A stretch of DNA of 64,000 nucleotides from Gymnothorax reevesii (Eukaryota; Chordata; Actinopteri; Anguilliformes; Muraenidae), in assembly GCA_029721435.1 (NCBI GenBank), contig CM056580.1:21894367-21958366 (forward strand), given 5' to 3'. The first letter of the stretch is position 1; the number at the start of each line of letters is the position of its first letter. Both the position numbers and the translations under genes were made by a program. This document shows, one piece after another, positions 1 to 11,209 of the stretch. The notes below the pieces were generated by a model. That model searched no databases, had not been told where the DNA came from, and saw only the letters and a program-made list of their open reading frames with translations.

Positions 1-225
1 TAAATTACCAACGCTCCTTACGTCAAAACATTGGTAACTGAATTATTTAGTTAACAGGTTATTCCTGCATCCTGAAAGTTTGATGCATGGCATAAATTTA
101 AAATCATTTAAACTTCATCCTATGTATTGAACATTCATGGTTGCAAAATCAGTGGTGACGTCTGTTGAGTCCAGCTTCTGGGAAAGTTGTTAGAAAGCTT
201 CAAAATGAGATTATGTAAACTAATT

Positions 226-619
226 CATCAGCTAGGTGGGTTCCCGTGCAAAAAAAATGTACCCTATGTTACCCACTGGATTTTTGAAGCCGATTATGTC
301 CCTTAATGGAAAATCGGGGATACCATTTCCACAGCCGGGCAATAAGGAAGAAACTGGGGTTCTTTCCGGGGTCCATGCCAAAATTTCGGGACCAATTATT
401 AGGGGCAGGGGAAATTAAAAAAGCTGTAACTTTGTAGTCTTTCACCCCAAAACAACAATCTACCCCTCAAAATGGCGGCCCTAAACTAATCTTTCATATG
501 AGATACAGTTTGTAATGACTGGATCAAGAGTGAGGTCACTACAGTAAGAAAAGTGACGAAAAATGATGCAAAGTGAAAATATGACATTCCCATGGAATAT
601 CCCCCACAGATCATGCCAG
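226..619 (+). repeat. Left arm of a long inverted repeat
   Basis: This roughly 390-bp stretch is the reverse complement, with scattered substitutions and one indel of about 11 bp, of 7999-8378. Similarity starts near gctaggtggg and stops after atgccag at 619. Leaving out the two elements inserted between the arms (816-6624 and 6909-7728), the arms and spacer make a unit of about 1.5 kb. That size and shape suit a non-autonomous long-terminal-inverted-repeat DNA transposon. No clean target duplication was found at the outer ends, so two independent copies of a dispersed repeat in opposite orientation remain possible. There is no coding potential. Confidence 0.7.
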
Positions 620-815
620 GGGGGTGGAGCAAGCCGTTGAATCTGGCGTCAGCTTCACTCGCTTTCTATCTGCCATGATGGCACATCAATCTAGAAAAAA
701 GAGATACAATGTTAACTGTTCTTTAAAGGGAATATACCACAATTTGTTGTACTTGGGTTGGGCATAGCTAGTTAGGGGAATTGTTGGCCATGTTTACTTT
801 CACCAGAATTTGTGG

Positions 816-1238
816 TGTTATGGCCCCAATTTGTTGTTACAATCTACAACACAACAGCAACAGCAAGGGATGACAGACACAGTTTTAAAAACTTAAACAC
901 ATTTAATTTTTAAACAAAGACAAAGACTAATAACAACTAACTAAATGACCAAGATTGATTACAAAAAACAGAAATATTTACAGTTTCCTGGTGATGTGCT
1001 GGGTGAGGAAAAAAAAAACTCAAACACAGGCAAAAATCCACAAAAGAAACTTCACAGGTCTTGAACAGAAATGACAGGTCTGGTCACACGTATCCTTCTT
1101 CTTGCAATTTCTCCTCCTACTTTACTGTCTCAATTCTTTTCCTTATATACTCTTTTGCAGACCCCACCCACATTTAGACCTCTTTTTTTTACTTTTCGGG
1201 GACTTGCCCCAGACATGTCCAGGACATGTCTAAACATA
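816..1238 (-). repeat. 3' LTR of copy A, truncated
   Basis: It matches the 6141-6624 LTR from TGTTATGG up to about taaacata at 1231-1238, then jumps straight into internal sequence (ggcaaaattttt). Copy B shows that about 100 bp is missing here, namely the start of U3 in element orientation plus the polypurine tract. The deletion removed one integration end, so this copy could not reproduce a normal 3' end. Confidence 0.9.
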
Positions 1239-1341
1239 GAGGCAAAATTTTTCTTTTCAATACAAAATGGTTAAGTGAACACTTGTCTATACATACATAT
1301 CATACAATATTCAAATAAACACAGGATATATATATACATAT

Positions 1342-4300
1342 TCAAACACGGGATAAGCAATCAGCAATTACATTGTCTGTACCCTTCAAATGCTTAATTT
1401 CCAAGTCAAACTCATGTAAAATCAAACTCCAATTCAACAATCTCCGATTCTTGTTTTTCATCTTACTCAAAAACATTAACGGATTGTGGTCAGTGTACAC
1501 AATCATTGGCTTTTCCCCTGTACAAACATAAACCTCAAAGTGTAAAGAAAGGACCAGAGCCAACAGTTCCTTCTCTATTGTGGAATAGTTCCTTTGGTGG
1601 CGATTGAACTTCCTGGAGAAGTATGCCACGGGATGCTCAATGTCATCAGAGTCACTTCTCTCTAGGAGCACAGATCCACAAGCTTGGTCGCTAGCATCGA
1701 CCGCGATGGAGAACGGTTTGTTGAAGTCAGGAGATTTGAGCACGGGGAACTGACACAGCAGAGACTTCAGGCGATCGAAGGCTCTCTGGCATGCATCATC
1801 CCAAGTGAACTTTACGCCTTTTTTCAGTTGGTAAGTTAGACTGAGAGCAATCTCAGCAAAGTTCTTGCAGAACTTGCGGTAGTACCCGATCATTCCAAGG
1901 AAGCGGCGCAAAGCTTTTTTGTTGTCAGGAACTGGAAAGTCCATGATGGCTTGGACTTTAGCATTTATGGGTGCCACCTTACCCTGGCCTATGACGTAGC
2001 CAAGATAGGTGACAGTAGCACAACCAAAGTCACTCTTCCTCAGGTTAACAGTCAGGTTAGCCTGGGTCAGGCGCTGGAACAACGTCTCTACATCTTTTAG
2101 ATGTTCTTCCCAGGAGTCACTCCATGTGATCAGGTCATCGATGTACGCACCCGTGTGTTGCAATCCGGCGATTGTAGACTGTATCATCCTTTGGAACGTG
2201 GCTGGGGCATTTTTCATGCCAAAGGGTAGGACTTCATACTGGTACAATCCAGATGGTGTGGCAAAAGCAGAGATGCTCTTGGCCCTCTCAGTTAAAGGCA
2301 CACACCAATAACCCTTCAATAAATCAATCTTGGTCAGAAACTTTGCTTGCCCTACTCTATCAATACAATCATCAATCCTAGGTATTGGAAACACATCAGT
2401 TCTAGTTACAGCATTGACTTTGCGATAATCTGTACAGAATCTAGTACTTCCATCAGGTTTTGGAACTAGCACACAGGGTGAACTCCAATCTGAGTTGGAG
2501 GGTCTGATAATATCATGTTCTAACATGTATTCAACCTCTTTCTCAGCAATCTTTCCCTTTTCAGGATTCATCCGGTACGGATGCTGTTTTATTGGTTTGG
2601 CATCACCAACATCTACATCATGAGAGGCTATAGAAACTCTCTTTGGAACATCAGGAAACAGATCCTCATATTTCTTGATCAACCTCTCAAACTGATCTCT
2701 CTGTGAGGGTTCTAAGTGCTGGAGTTTTACATCAAGATTTTGCAACACTTCAGAATTTGACAATTTACATGAAAGAACTTCAGCTTTAATTCTAGGTTCA
2801 TCATCTTGAAACTCCCCCTCATCTTCACACATCTCAGCCATTGGAGGATCTGAAGTGACAGCTGCAACCCTAGCATTTCTGTCATGATAAGGCTTCAGCA
2901 TGTTAATGTGACACAATTGTTTTGGTTTTCTCCTATCTGGAGTCTTCACAATGTAATTGAGATCATTGAGTTTTGTCAGAATTTCATAAGGACCATGAAA
3001 TCTAGCCTGCAATGGATTGGACTGCAAGGGAAACAACACAAGGACCTTTTCTCCTGGTTTAAACTCACGGCTTCTAGCCTTATGATCATACCAAGTTTTC
3101 ATTTTTCCCTGACTTGATTTCAAGTTCTCTTTGGCTAGGTCACAAGCTGCACGCAATCTTTCCTTGAACTTGCTAACATAGTCTAACAGACTGATGTGCG
3201 GCTCTTCCTCTTGCCATTGTTCACTCAATAATAGCAAAGGTCCTCTCACTTCATGACCAAACACTAGCTCAAATGGACTGAATCCAGTAGACTCCTGCAC
3301 TGCTTCTCTAGCTGCAAACAACAGCAAATGAACACCTTCATCCCAGTCTTTCTCATAGTCATAACAATGAGCCCTCATCATTGTCTTGAGAGTGGAATGA
3401 AACCGCTCTAAGGCACCCTGACTTTCTGGATGATAGGCACTAGAAAGAATCTGCTTTGCACCTAGTTCATACACAACCTGCTGAAACAATCCTGAAGTGA
3501 AATTGCTACCTTAGTCTGACTGAATTTCCCTGGGAAGGCCAAACAACGTGAAGAACTTTTTCAAAGCCTTCGAGATTGCAGTTGCCTTGATGTTACGTAG
3601 AGGTACGGCTTCGGGGAATCTGGTAGATGCACACATGATTGTCAACAAGTACTGATTTCCAGATCTAGTCTTGGGTAATGGACCAACACAATCAACAATG
3701 ACCCTAAAGAATGGCTCCCCAAATGCTGGGATAGGCTGCAATGGAGCTACAGGTGGGTCTAACTGGTGTTTTCCAACTACCTGACAAGTGTGACAAGTTT
3801 TGCAAAAATTAGAAACGTCTTTCCGAAGCCCAGGCCAAGAGAAGTGTTTCATGATCTTATCAACAGTCTTGTTAACACCAAGATGACCTCCTAAAGGTAA
3901 ACTATGAGCCATTGTTAAGATCTCATTCCTATAGACCTTCGGAACAACAATTTGCCTGACCACTGCCCAATCTGCATTGGCAGGGATATCAGGAGGGCGC
4001 CACTTCCGCATCAACACACCATCCTTGAGATAATACCCAACTGGAACTGCGTCTATTTCTTTATCAGGAAGGGCTCTCCTCTTTAGTACACAAATTTCAG
4101 GATCATTAGTTTGCTCCTCAATCAACCACTTTCTGGACAGAGACAAGTCTCCAGACACATCAGAATCACCAGACCCATCCGGCTGGCTGAATAGAGAACT
4201 GATAAAAGTATCTGATAAGTCCTCAAACGGAGAAACCATAGTAGGCCAATCAGAGTCATGAGGCGAACCACCTGAGTCCTGACTATTCAATGTACTGGAT

Positions 4301-4840
4301 GGCACCACATCATCTTCTTCTTTAGCCTTCTTGGCCATAGCACGAGTCACTGCGCAAGAAGGATACAGAGATGGGTCCTCATCCCCATCTTCAGTGCTCT
4401 GCTGTGAAGTAAGATGTACAGGGGGAACTACTTTGCCCCTAGCCAGGTCATTGCCTAGCAACAGAGAAACACCCTTTATAGGTAGACTTGACATTAGTCC
4501 CACCTTTACCTGTCCTGTAACTAAATCTGACTTCAAGAATATAGAGCGCAGAGGTACAGATACAGTCCTCCCTTCAATACCTTGTACAAGTATGAAATCC
4601 CCTGAAGCGGTCTCATCACGTAACTCCAAGGAGTCCATCAACAAGAGTGACTGAGAAGCTCCGGTATCCCTTAGGATATATATGGGGATAGGAGTAGTAT
4701 GCTCATTCAGAGCCACAAATCCCTCTGACACAAATGGAAGAAATTCCTCCCTCACAAAGTCAGCTGTATCAGGCTTTTTAGCCCCACATGAAGCAGGTAA
4801 TTTAGCAGATCGGTTATCTACTACAAGGGGTTTCTAACCT
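1342..4840 (-). pseudogene. pol: Copy A pol: protease, integrase, reverse transcriptase, RNase H
   Basis: Reading leftward, an aspartic protease with a DTGA active site (about 4670) is followed by integrase. Integrase shows an HHCC zinc-finger region (GHLG, MKHF, then CHTC near 3780) and a D,D-35-E core (VIVDCVG, QSD, then GALERFH near 3410). A GPYEI/HINMLKPY tail follows, then reverse transcriptase with LPFGM and YIDD (about 2130) and RNase H with VDASD and YTDHN. Integrase upstream of RT is diagnostic of the Gmr1-like group. A TAA stop at 3511-3513 replaces a CAA codon kept in copy B, cutting the frame just after the second catalytic Asp. A +1 insertion near 4824 separates it from gag. The remaining 1342-3489 stretch is open for 715 codons, so decay is limited. 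The first visible methionine near 4755 is not a real start, because the frame continues upstream in copy B. Confidence 0.92.
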
Positions 4841-4891
4841 TGTTTACACAAAGGCATTTGGTTTGGTATCCTTGTCTTTTTCTTTCTTAGC

Positions 4892-6021
4892 TTAAAGGAA
4901 CCAACAGTTAGTTGTAACATGACCAGATTTCTTGCAATAACTGCAAACTAGACCACTTTTGTCACTGTCAGCTTTCACACTTTGATCAGACCTGTTACTG
5001 GATTTCTGAGCACCATCACCAGATTTGTCTTTTACTTTGGGTGAGGAATCTTGGGTATCACCGTAACCCTTTTTCTGAAATTGGGACCATCTATTGTTAC
5101 TGCTAGACTGAAATTTGGACTTATGTGTGAGAACATATTCATCTGCAAATTTGGCAGCTGATTGCAAATTCAGTGCTTGCTTCTCATTAAGGTAGGTCTT
5201 AACATCATCCTTAACACAGTTCTTGAATTCTTCAACTAACGCCATCTCTTTTAGTGAGTTGAAATCATCCTTGACCTCCATAGAAGCACACCAGCGCTCA
5301 AAGCAAACCTTCTTCTCATTAGCAAATTCCACATAAGTCTGATTTTCAGATTTCTTCAAACCTCTGAATTTCTGTCGGTAAGCCTCTGGAACCAACTCAT
5401 AAGCTCTCAAAATAACCTTTTTGACAACCTCATAATCAGAGGAATCATCTGCAGACAAAGCTGAATAGGCTTGTTGAGCTTTACCCTTGAGGACAGTTTG
5501 CAACATCAGAGGCCAGTGTTCCTTTAGCCACTGGCAACTCTTTGCTACCTTTTCAAAACACTGGAAATAGTTGTCTACGTCCTTTTCAGAAAATGGAGGC
5601 ACCAGTTTTACCTCCTGACTGGCACAAAATTTATTTTTAGTTTCAATTTTAATTTTTAGTTTCTCCATTTGGAGTCTTTCTTCTCTATCCAACTTCTCTG
5701 TCTCTGTCTCTCTCTTTCTGCTCTTTACTCTTTCTCTCTCTCAAATTCTCTTTGTTTTTCTTTTTCCTCCCTTTCAATCTCTAGCATTTTTAATTTAAGT
5801 TCCATTTCTATATTTGGATTTTCCATTGGAAACTGTTCCAGATCTCCTGGTGCAAACACATTTTCATCAATGTAATATTCAACTATCTCTCTAGCCAGTC
5901 TTGCTTTTCGCATGGCTGGTTTTACCTCTGTCAGCTCCAACTGTCTGCATATTTCCAACAGTTCGGTCTTTTTAAAAGACTTCAAAACCCCTACGGTTGG
6001 TGATGCCAAGAAATCATCCAT
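4892..6021 (-). pseudogene. gag: Copy A gag with SCAN-like region and CCHC knuckle
   Basis: Gag starts at the ATG at 6019-6021 (MDDFLASP), about 100 nt downstream of the primer site. An N-terminal helical segment runs to about 5830, followed by an Arg/Glu/Lys-rich coiled coil. The central part (about 5600-5120) resembles the SCAN fold region, as in the stretch containing AYRQKFRGLKK and FVEFANEK-like spacing. The C-terminus has one zinc knuckle, CSYCKKSGHVTTNC. Copy A has lost 136 bp of the coiled coil (around 5680-5780), which shifts the frame. An AAA to TAA change at 4892-4894 also stops it just after the zinc knuckle. SCAN domains of vertebrate zinc-finger proteins are thought to derive from this retrotransposon group. 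That link is family knowledge, not tested here. Confidence 0.85.
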
Positions 6022-6119
6022 TGCTGTTGATCTGTCAATATATTTATATAGGAAAATTCAAAAAACAATTTTACAATTTGAAATGTTAGATTTTCAATTA
6101 ATTACTCTCACAATGGTCT

Positions 6120-6137
6120 ATCCCGGACGAGCCCCCA
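6120..6137 (-). other. Primer binding site, tRNA-Pro type (copy A)
   Basis: On the minus strand the 18 bases TGGGGGCTCGTCCGGGAT sit 3 nt after the 5' LTR. This sequence is complementary to the 3' end of tRNA-Pro and is the primer site type also known from many gammaretroviruses. It is intact here but rearranged in copy B. Confidence 0.88.
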
Positions 6138-6140
6138 ATT

Positions 6141-6624
6141 TGTTATGGCCCCAATTTGTTATTACAATCTACAACACAACAGCAACAGCAAGGGATGACA
6201 GACACAGTTTTAAAAACTTAAACACATTTAATTTTTAAACAAAGACTAATAACAACTAACTAAATGACCAAGATTGATTACAAAAAAACAGAAATATTTA
6301 CAGTTTCCTGGTGATGTGCTGGGTGAGGAAAAAAAAACTCAAACACAGGCAAAAATCCACTAAAGAAACTTCACAGGTCTTGAACAGAAATGACAGGTCT
6401 GGTCACACGTATCCTTCTTCTTGCAATTTCTCCTCCTACTTTACTGTCTCAATTCTTTTCCTTATATACTCTTTTGCAGACCCCACCCACATTTAGACCT
6501 CTTTTTTTTACTTTTCGGGGACTTGCCCCAGACATGTCCAGGACATGTCTAAACATAGCTCCAGTCTGAGCTGAATAAAAAAAAAGGTAAATACTGCCAT
6601 CCAGTGGCCTATATTCACATTACA
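6141..6624 (-). repeat. 5' LTR of copy A
   Basis: A 484-bp LTR begins TGTTATGG and ends CATTACA on the plus strand. In element orientation a TATA-like motif (agtatataagg, complement of 6460-6470) lies in the expected promoter part. The 4-bp duplication gtgg follows at 6625-6628. Confidence 0.92.
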
Positions 6625-6908
6625 GTGGTATATTCCCCTACATGGGAATGACATAATGACTCCACTGATACATGCATCTGTCATGTCACAATGGTCATCA
6701 GTACAAGACCATATTGGGCTCAGATACCAGAAATACCAATTCATGGGCTTCTCAACGTCTAATCTATAGGCCTACAAGTAACCATAACCTGGTTAAATTT
6801 GGCTGCGGGTACGGGTTGTACCGTTTTGCTGCCAAGCCATGCCACCAGCAATTGATGACATTTTGACCACTGCTAACCTCCCTGATAACCTGAACTCAAT
6901 ATAATTTA

Positions 6909-7728
6909 CACTGAACAAAAATATAAATGCCTCATGGTCAAATTTTAGAGATTTTATTAACAAAAAACTGGAACGGGGATTTGTCTGTGAATAGCACTCT
7001 TCTCCAACATGCCAAGGGCCATCGAACGTGTGCGTTTGCCCATACGAGTTGGTTCTGACGCCGGACAGCGGTGAGATCCAGAGCACGGTGAGGACGCCGA
7101 TCGTGCAAGTTGGCTTCTCGTAGGCGGTTACGGACTGTCTGTGGTGTGATGCGTCTGTTGTGCAGACCAACGGTCTCATCCGCTGTGCGTGTCACTGATC
7201 TGAGCCGATCCTGCAGGTGGACGAGCCGGATGTAGCGATCTTGTGCTGGTGTGGTCACACGTGGCTGACGTGGATGAGGTCGATTTGCAGTACTGCCCAT
7301 CTGTCGGATACAAACTCTCAAACGACCTATCATCCGATAGTCAACATTCAGCCGCACAGCGACCGCTGTGGTGGACATCCCTACATCCAGCATGCCAATG
7401 GCACGTTCCCGCATGACCTGAGACATCTGAGGCATGATGACTTTTGACAAAATTTGACACTTTGGGGTGGCCTTTTATTGTCCCCATTATAAGGAGTGTC
7501 TGAGTACTGCTCATTCTGTCTGATCACCGTCTGGAAATGCCACATCCATGTACTGAGTGAAACCACTGCATCACTGAGCAAATGCTCACTGACAGAGAGA
7601 TGGATTAAAAAATGGTGCACAAATCAGGAGAAATATCCCTGTTATACAAGTCAGCATATGCTCACTTAGAGTTGTTAACTCATGTGGCATCAATATTTAA
7701 CATGGGGCATTTATATTTTTGTTCAGTG
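6909..7728 (-). mobile_element. Tc1-like element with internal deletion
   Basis: Perfect inverted ends CACTGAACAAAAATATAAATG (left, from 6909) and its complement (right, to 7728) are flanked by TA on both sides (6907-6908, 7729-7730). This is the Tc1/mariner target signature. At 820 bp it is about half the length of an autonomous Tc1 element. The missing part is the C-terminal half of the transposase gene. It sits in the spacer between the long inverted arms and is therefore younger than them. Confidence 0.92.
6938..7435 (-). pseudogene. Truncated Tc1 transposase, DNA-binding half
   Basis: An uninterrupted frame of 165 codons starts at ATG 7433-7435 (MPQMSQVMRERAIGML). It contains the paired-like helix-turn-helix region (GMSTTAVAVRLNV, then IGRLR), a basic linker rich in RPHPRQPR, and the second helix-turn-helix (ITPQTVRNRLREANL). 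It ends shortly after the first catalytic Asp in RRVLFTDKS, where families usually have FTDES. The rest of the catalytic domain, including the second Asp and the Glu, is deleted and the frame runs into the terminal repeat. The protein could bind its own ends but could not cut. Expression is unknown. Confidence 0.85.
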
Positions 7729-7998
7729 TATCATATCATTTGAAAGAGCATTCGAGGACAAACATTTTGAGGTGTAATTTGTCCATCTACTTTTAACGGT
7801 TATGAAATAACAGCGATCTAAGTGTCCCTACAAGAAATCAGTTAAGCTGTGCCCAACAATTGAGCAATTTCAAAGCAGACCCTTTTCCCATTCCTACTGT
7901 GTTCATTCTACTGCAATAAAATACACTTCATTTGTATCAGGCTGTTTCTTTGTGTCTTCGCTACTGGATTAAACCATCGGTGGGTTTAAAAGTTGGAT

Positions 7999-8378
7999 CT
8001 GGCATGATCTGTGGGGGATTTTCCATGGGAATGTCATATTTTCACTTTGCATCATTTTTCATCACTTTTCTTACTGTAGTCACCTCATTCTCGATCCAGT
8101 CATTACAAACTGTATCTCATATGAAAGATTAGTTCAGGGTTGACATTTTGAGGGTGTTTGTTGTTTTGGAGTGAAAGACTACAAAGTAACTTTTTTTTTT
8201 TAATTTCCCCTGCCCCTAATAATTGGTCCCGGAATTTTGGCATGAACCCTGTTTTCTTCCTTATTGCTGCGCTGTGGAAATGGAAACCAAGATTTTCCAT
8301 TAAGGGACGTGGTCTACTTCAGAAATCCAGTGAGTAATATAGGGTACATATTTTGCACACGAGAACCCCCCTAGTTGA
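7999..8378 (-). repeat. Right arm of the long inverted repeat
   Basis: This is the reverse complement of 226-619. Similarity begins at ctggcatgatctgtggggg and ends near ctagttgata. See the left arm for interpretation. Confidence 0.7.
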
Positions 8379-8379
8379 T

Positions 8380-9335
8380 ACACCTATCTAATCATCTAAT
8401 TATTAACGCTCAAAAGTAAATAAAATCAAGTGCTATGAGTTATATAATGTTAAATTACTCTCGTTCAATTATCTAATAAAAATGCCTCAAATTTGCGGCA
8501 AAGATTTGCCTGAACGTTAACTGCCAAATCTTTGGTGCATTTGACTAATGCCTGCAATGCAAACATATTCCCTCTTACATTCACGTTCGGTATGCTTCAC
8601 AAAATGTTTCCCACTTCACGTAGCCTATATTTTTAAGCTCTTAAAACCAGGGCAATCTTTGAATTATTTCTTTTTTTATATATAAATATCTTTTATAATG
8701 CATACAAAATTCCTCAATGAAAGGTGGAATTCAGAGGTCTGCTATTTATTCAGATTATTGAAATTCTTTCAATCTAACGCGGCAGCCTGGTTAGGTCCGT
8801 CTGCTTCTCATTATCACTTCCTACTCATTATAGGCCACATTTTGATTTTGATCAGTCAGTTGGCTGAATAAATGGCTTGATTGCAAGTCAGGCAAAGTAC
8901 TCAGGAATTGATTTAAGGTGAGCAAATTATGCCAAGGCGATGGAGGCTGTCCAACCTCGTTGGTAATTAGCGGACTTCGAATCACGGTTTTCTTCCTGGA
9001 AAAATTTCAACTGACCGCATTAGGTATGTGTCATAGAAAAAGTAATAAGCAAGAAAGTCTGTCTGCCTCATAATGGCAGTTTCTTTTATTGCGCTGAAAT
9101 GAATCGCGATTAATTAACATGACAGCCCTAGTCACAACTAATGTGGATTGGAAAATGCTCAATAATTATTTCATAGAACAATAATGAAAGCTAATGGGAG
9201 ATGGACACTAATTCTTCTGATTGATTCTTTCAACTGAATGAATTAATGCTTAGTTGCTAATTAGGGAACATTAATCGGAAAGGATTTAGGGAATTAAAGA
9301 ACTCCAAGGCAAGGTAAGAGCAGGACTCCTATCCC
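8380..9335. other. Noncoding stretch rich in TAAT/ATTA motifs
   Basis: No coding frame, inverted repeat or known transposon end was recognised. Between about 9100 and 9300 there are many homeodomain-type cores (aataattatt, aacaataatg, gaattaatg, gctaattaggg, cattaatcgg). This could be an old conserved noncoding element or simply AT-rich DNA. Sequence alone cannot decide. Confidence 0.3.
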
Positions 9336-11209
9336 TCTGATGGCAAGTCCAGGGTGGGAAGGGTTTTTAATCAACAGTTGTGCTGCGAAACAAACTGCTT
9401 GTTTGGGAATTAAAATGGAAATATTTTGTCCAGTCTTGAATAGATGTACAGTGGTTTGCAGTTCAATCATGGATCAAGCTGTCAACTACCTAATTTCTAT
9501 AGTATATATTACCTCAGCAAGTCCAGTTGCAATTTTTGAGAATGATCACTAATGAGTGATTAACAAAAAATGAGTTATGACTCATAAGTAAGTCTTGGAA
9601 TCTGACAATATCACAGTACATACAAGATTATTTAGTCTATTAAAATGGGCACCCAATGTTTGATGCTGATGCTTATGTATACTGAGTTAAAAAGAGAGGT
9701 GTTGTATGAGTCTGACACAGTCTCTTTTTTAATGCAGAGTACTCTCAGAAACAAATATGACAACATAACACAAAACATTGATGTTCAACAAAATATCTGA
9801 ATGACAATTACCCCCATACTCACCCCCATGTGCTGCAATGCAAATCAATGGGATTAAAATGGACTTCCACAGAACCATGCATCTCAAAATCACCTCTGAA
9901 ACTGGAACATAAAATGTCAAGTGAGCTTGTTTATGGAGAGAAATAGGAATTGGAAGCCCTTTACGATTCAGCAAACAGAATTTTTCATTGCAAGAGACAC
10001 CCTGAGCCAAGACCAATTTCAAGCTAACTTACTGAATTATTTACATATCCTTACTTGAGAGTATAAACATTCCAGCTTCACACCCCTGCAGTGTAGGCTG
10101 CAGGAAGGGGCAGGTATAGAATATCTATAGTAGGTATCACACTTTCAATCATATGAGTGTGGAACTGCACACTATATCAGATGAGGTTAACAGAGTAGCC
10201 ACCAGAAAAGTCAATTTATTGATTCATTCACAGTGGCCAGAGGAATCATTGTGTCAATCCTATTCTGACCCCATTTCATATATCAATCGGCTGAGAAACA
10301 TTCCCAGAGTTGGACCAGATTGCCAAAGAGATGCAGCAAGTGGTGTTCTGAAAATTTACAACAGGCTGGCCTGATATATGGCCAGGGAAAATTTTGTGTG
10401 TCACACCAAAGTACTTTCTCAACATTAACATCAAATAGCCTATTACATACATGCTTGCATGGATAGGCTGACTTATTCTATAGGCTGGGCAACATGATTG
10501 GTATTCAAGAGATACCTGAAGAATAATTTTACTTGCACTAATGAGTGACACAGAGACAGTTCTACTGGATGGAAAAGGTGAACTCCTAGAAAATGACTCA
10601 TCAATCTTGGTTATGTTTTCATTGTGAGTGCAATTATTATCATAGACTGTGAAAGGTGAAATTTTACGAGCTACAGTTACGAAACATGTCGCATGGAGCT
10701 CTTTATGGATTTTGAAAATCAGCAAACACTGTCTGAATGCCTCATGTGAGCATCTACTTAGATCACAATAATAATGCAGCCTTTTTGTCCTACATAGACA
10801 AAAAAACTGAGAAGCGTAGAAGTGGCAGAATAAATACAAACACAATGGCTGTGATATTCATCAAAATATTTACTAAATCACATTAGTGTAGTTGTACGTA
10901 GCTGGCACTGGGGCCCAGGAGTTTGTTCGCTTCCACAGAATGAGAGCTGGCACACTGTCATGCAGGTTCCGTCTTCGATACAGATGGAATACAACACCGT
11001 TCATACAGTGAGCTGCAAGCTGCCATAACACACATATCCCTTTCTCCCCCATTCACTGCATATCCTTCCCTAAACGTGACGCTCAAGTATTCCCATTGGC
11101 TAAACTACTAAACAGGTCAACTGACAGTTTCGATTTGTTTAATTGTCGCCCATTTGTATCTTAGTTCCTGTTTTTCTTCTCCCTTTTGCTAGACTGTTGT
11201 CTTCCATCT
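9336..11209. other. Unannotated intergenic sequence
   Basis: Short open frames on both strands lack recognisable domains, and composition is uniform. Nothing could be assigned. Confidence 0.4.

Larger units (their letters stand above)
816..6624 (-). mobile_element. Gmr1-like Ty3/gypsy LTR retrotransposon, copy A
   Basis: A 5.8-kb element reads on the minus strand, with its 5' LTR at 6141-6624 and a shortened 3' LTR at 816-1238. The LTR ends are TG...CA. A 4-bp target duplication gtgg flanks it (812-815 and 6625-6628). Order on the minus strand is LTR, tRNA-Pro primer site, gag, protease, integrase, reverse transcriptase, RNase H, LTR. Integrase before reverse transcriptase is the order known for Gmr1-like elements of fish and other deuterostomes, and is the reverse of ordinary Ty3/gypsy. 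A near-identical relative lies at 40117-46128. The coding region is broken at several places, so the copy is not autonomous. Confidence 0.93.

Noticed and set aside
7217..7447. 76-codon plus-strand frame
   Set aside because: Antisense of the Tc1 transposase fragment.
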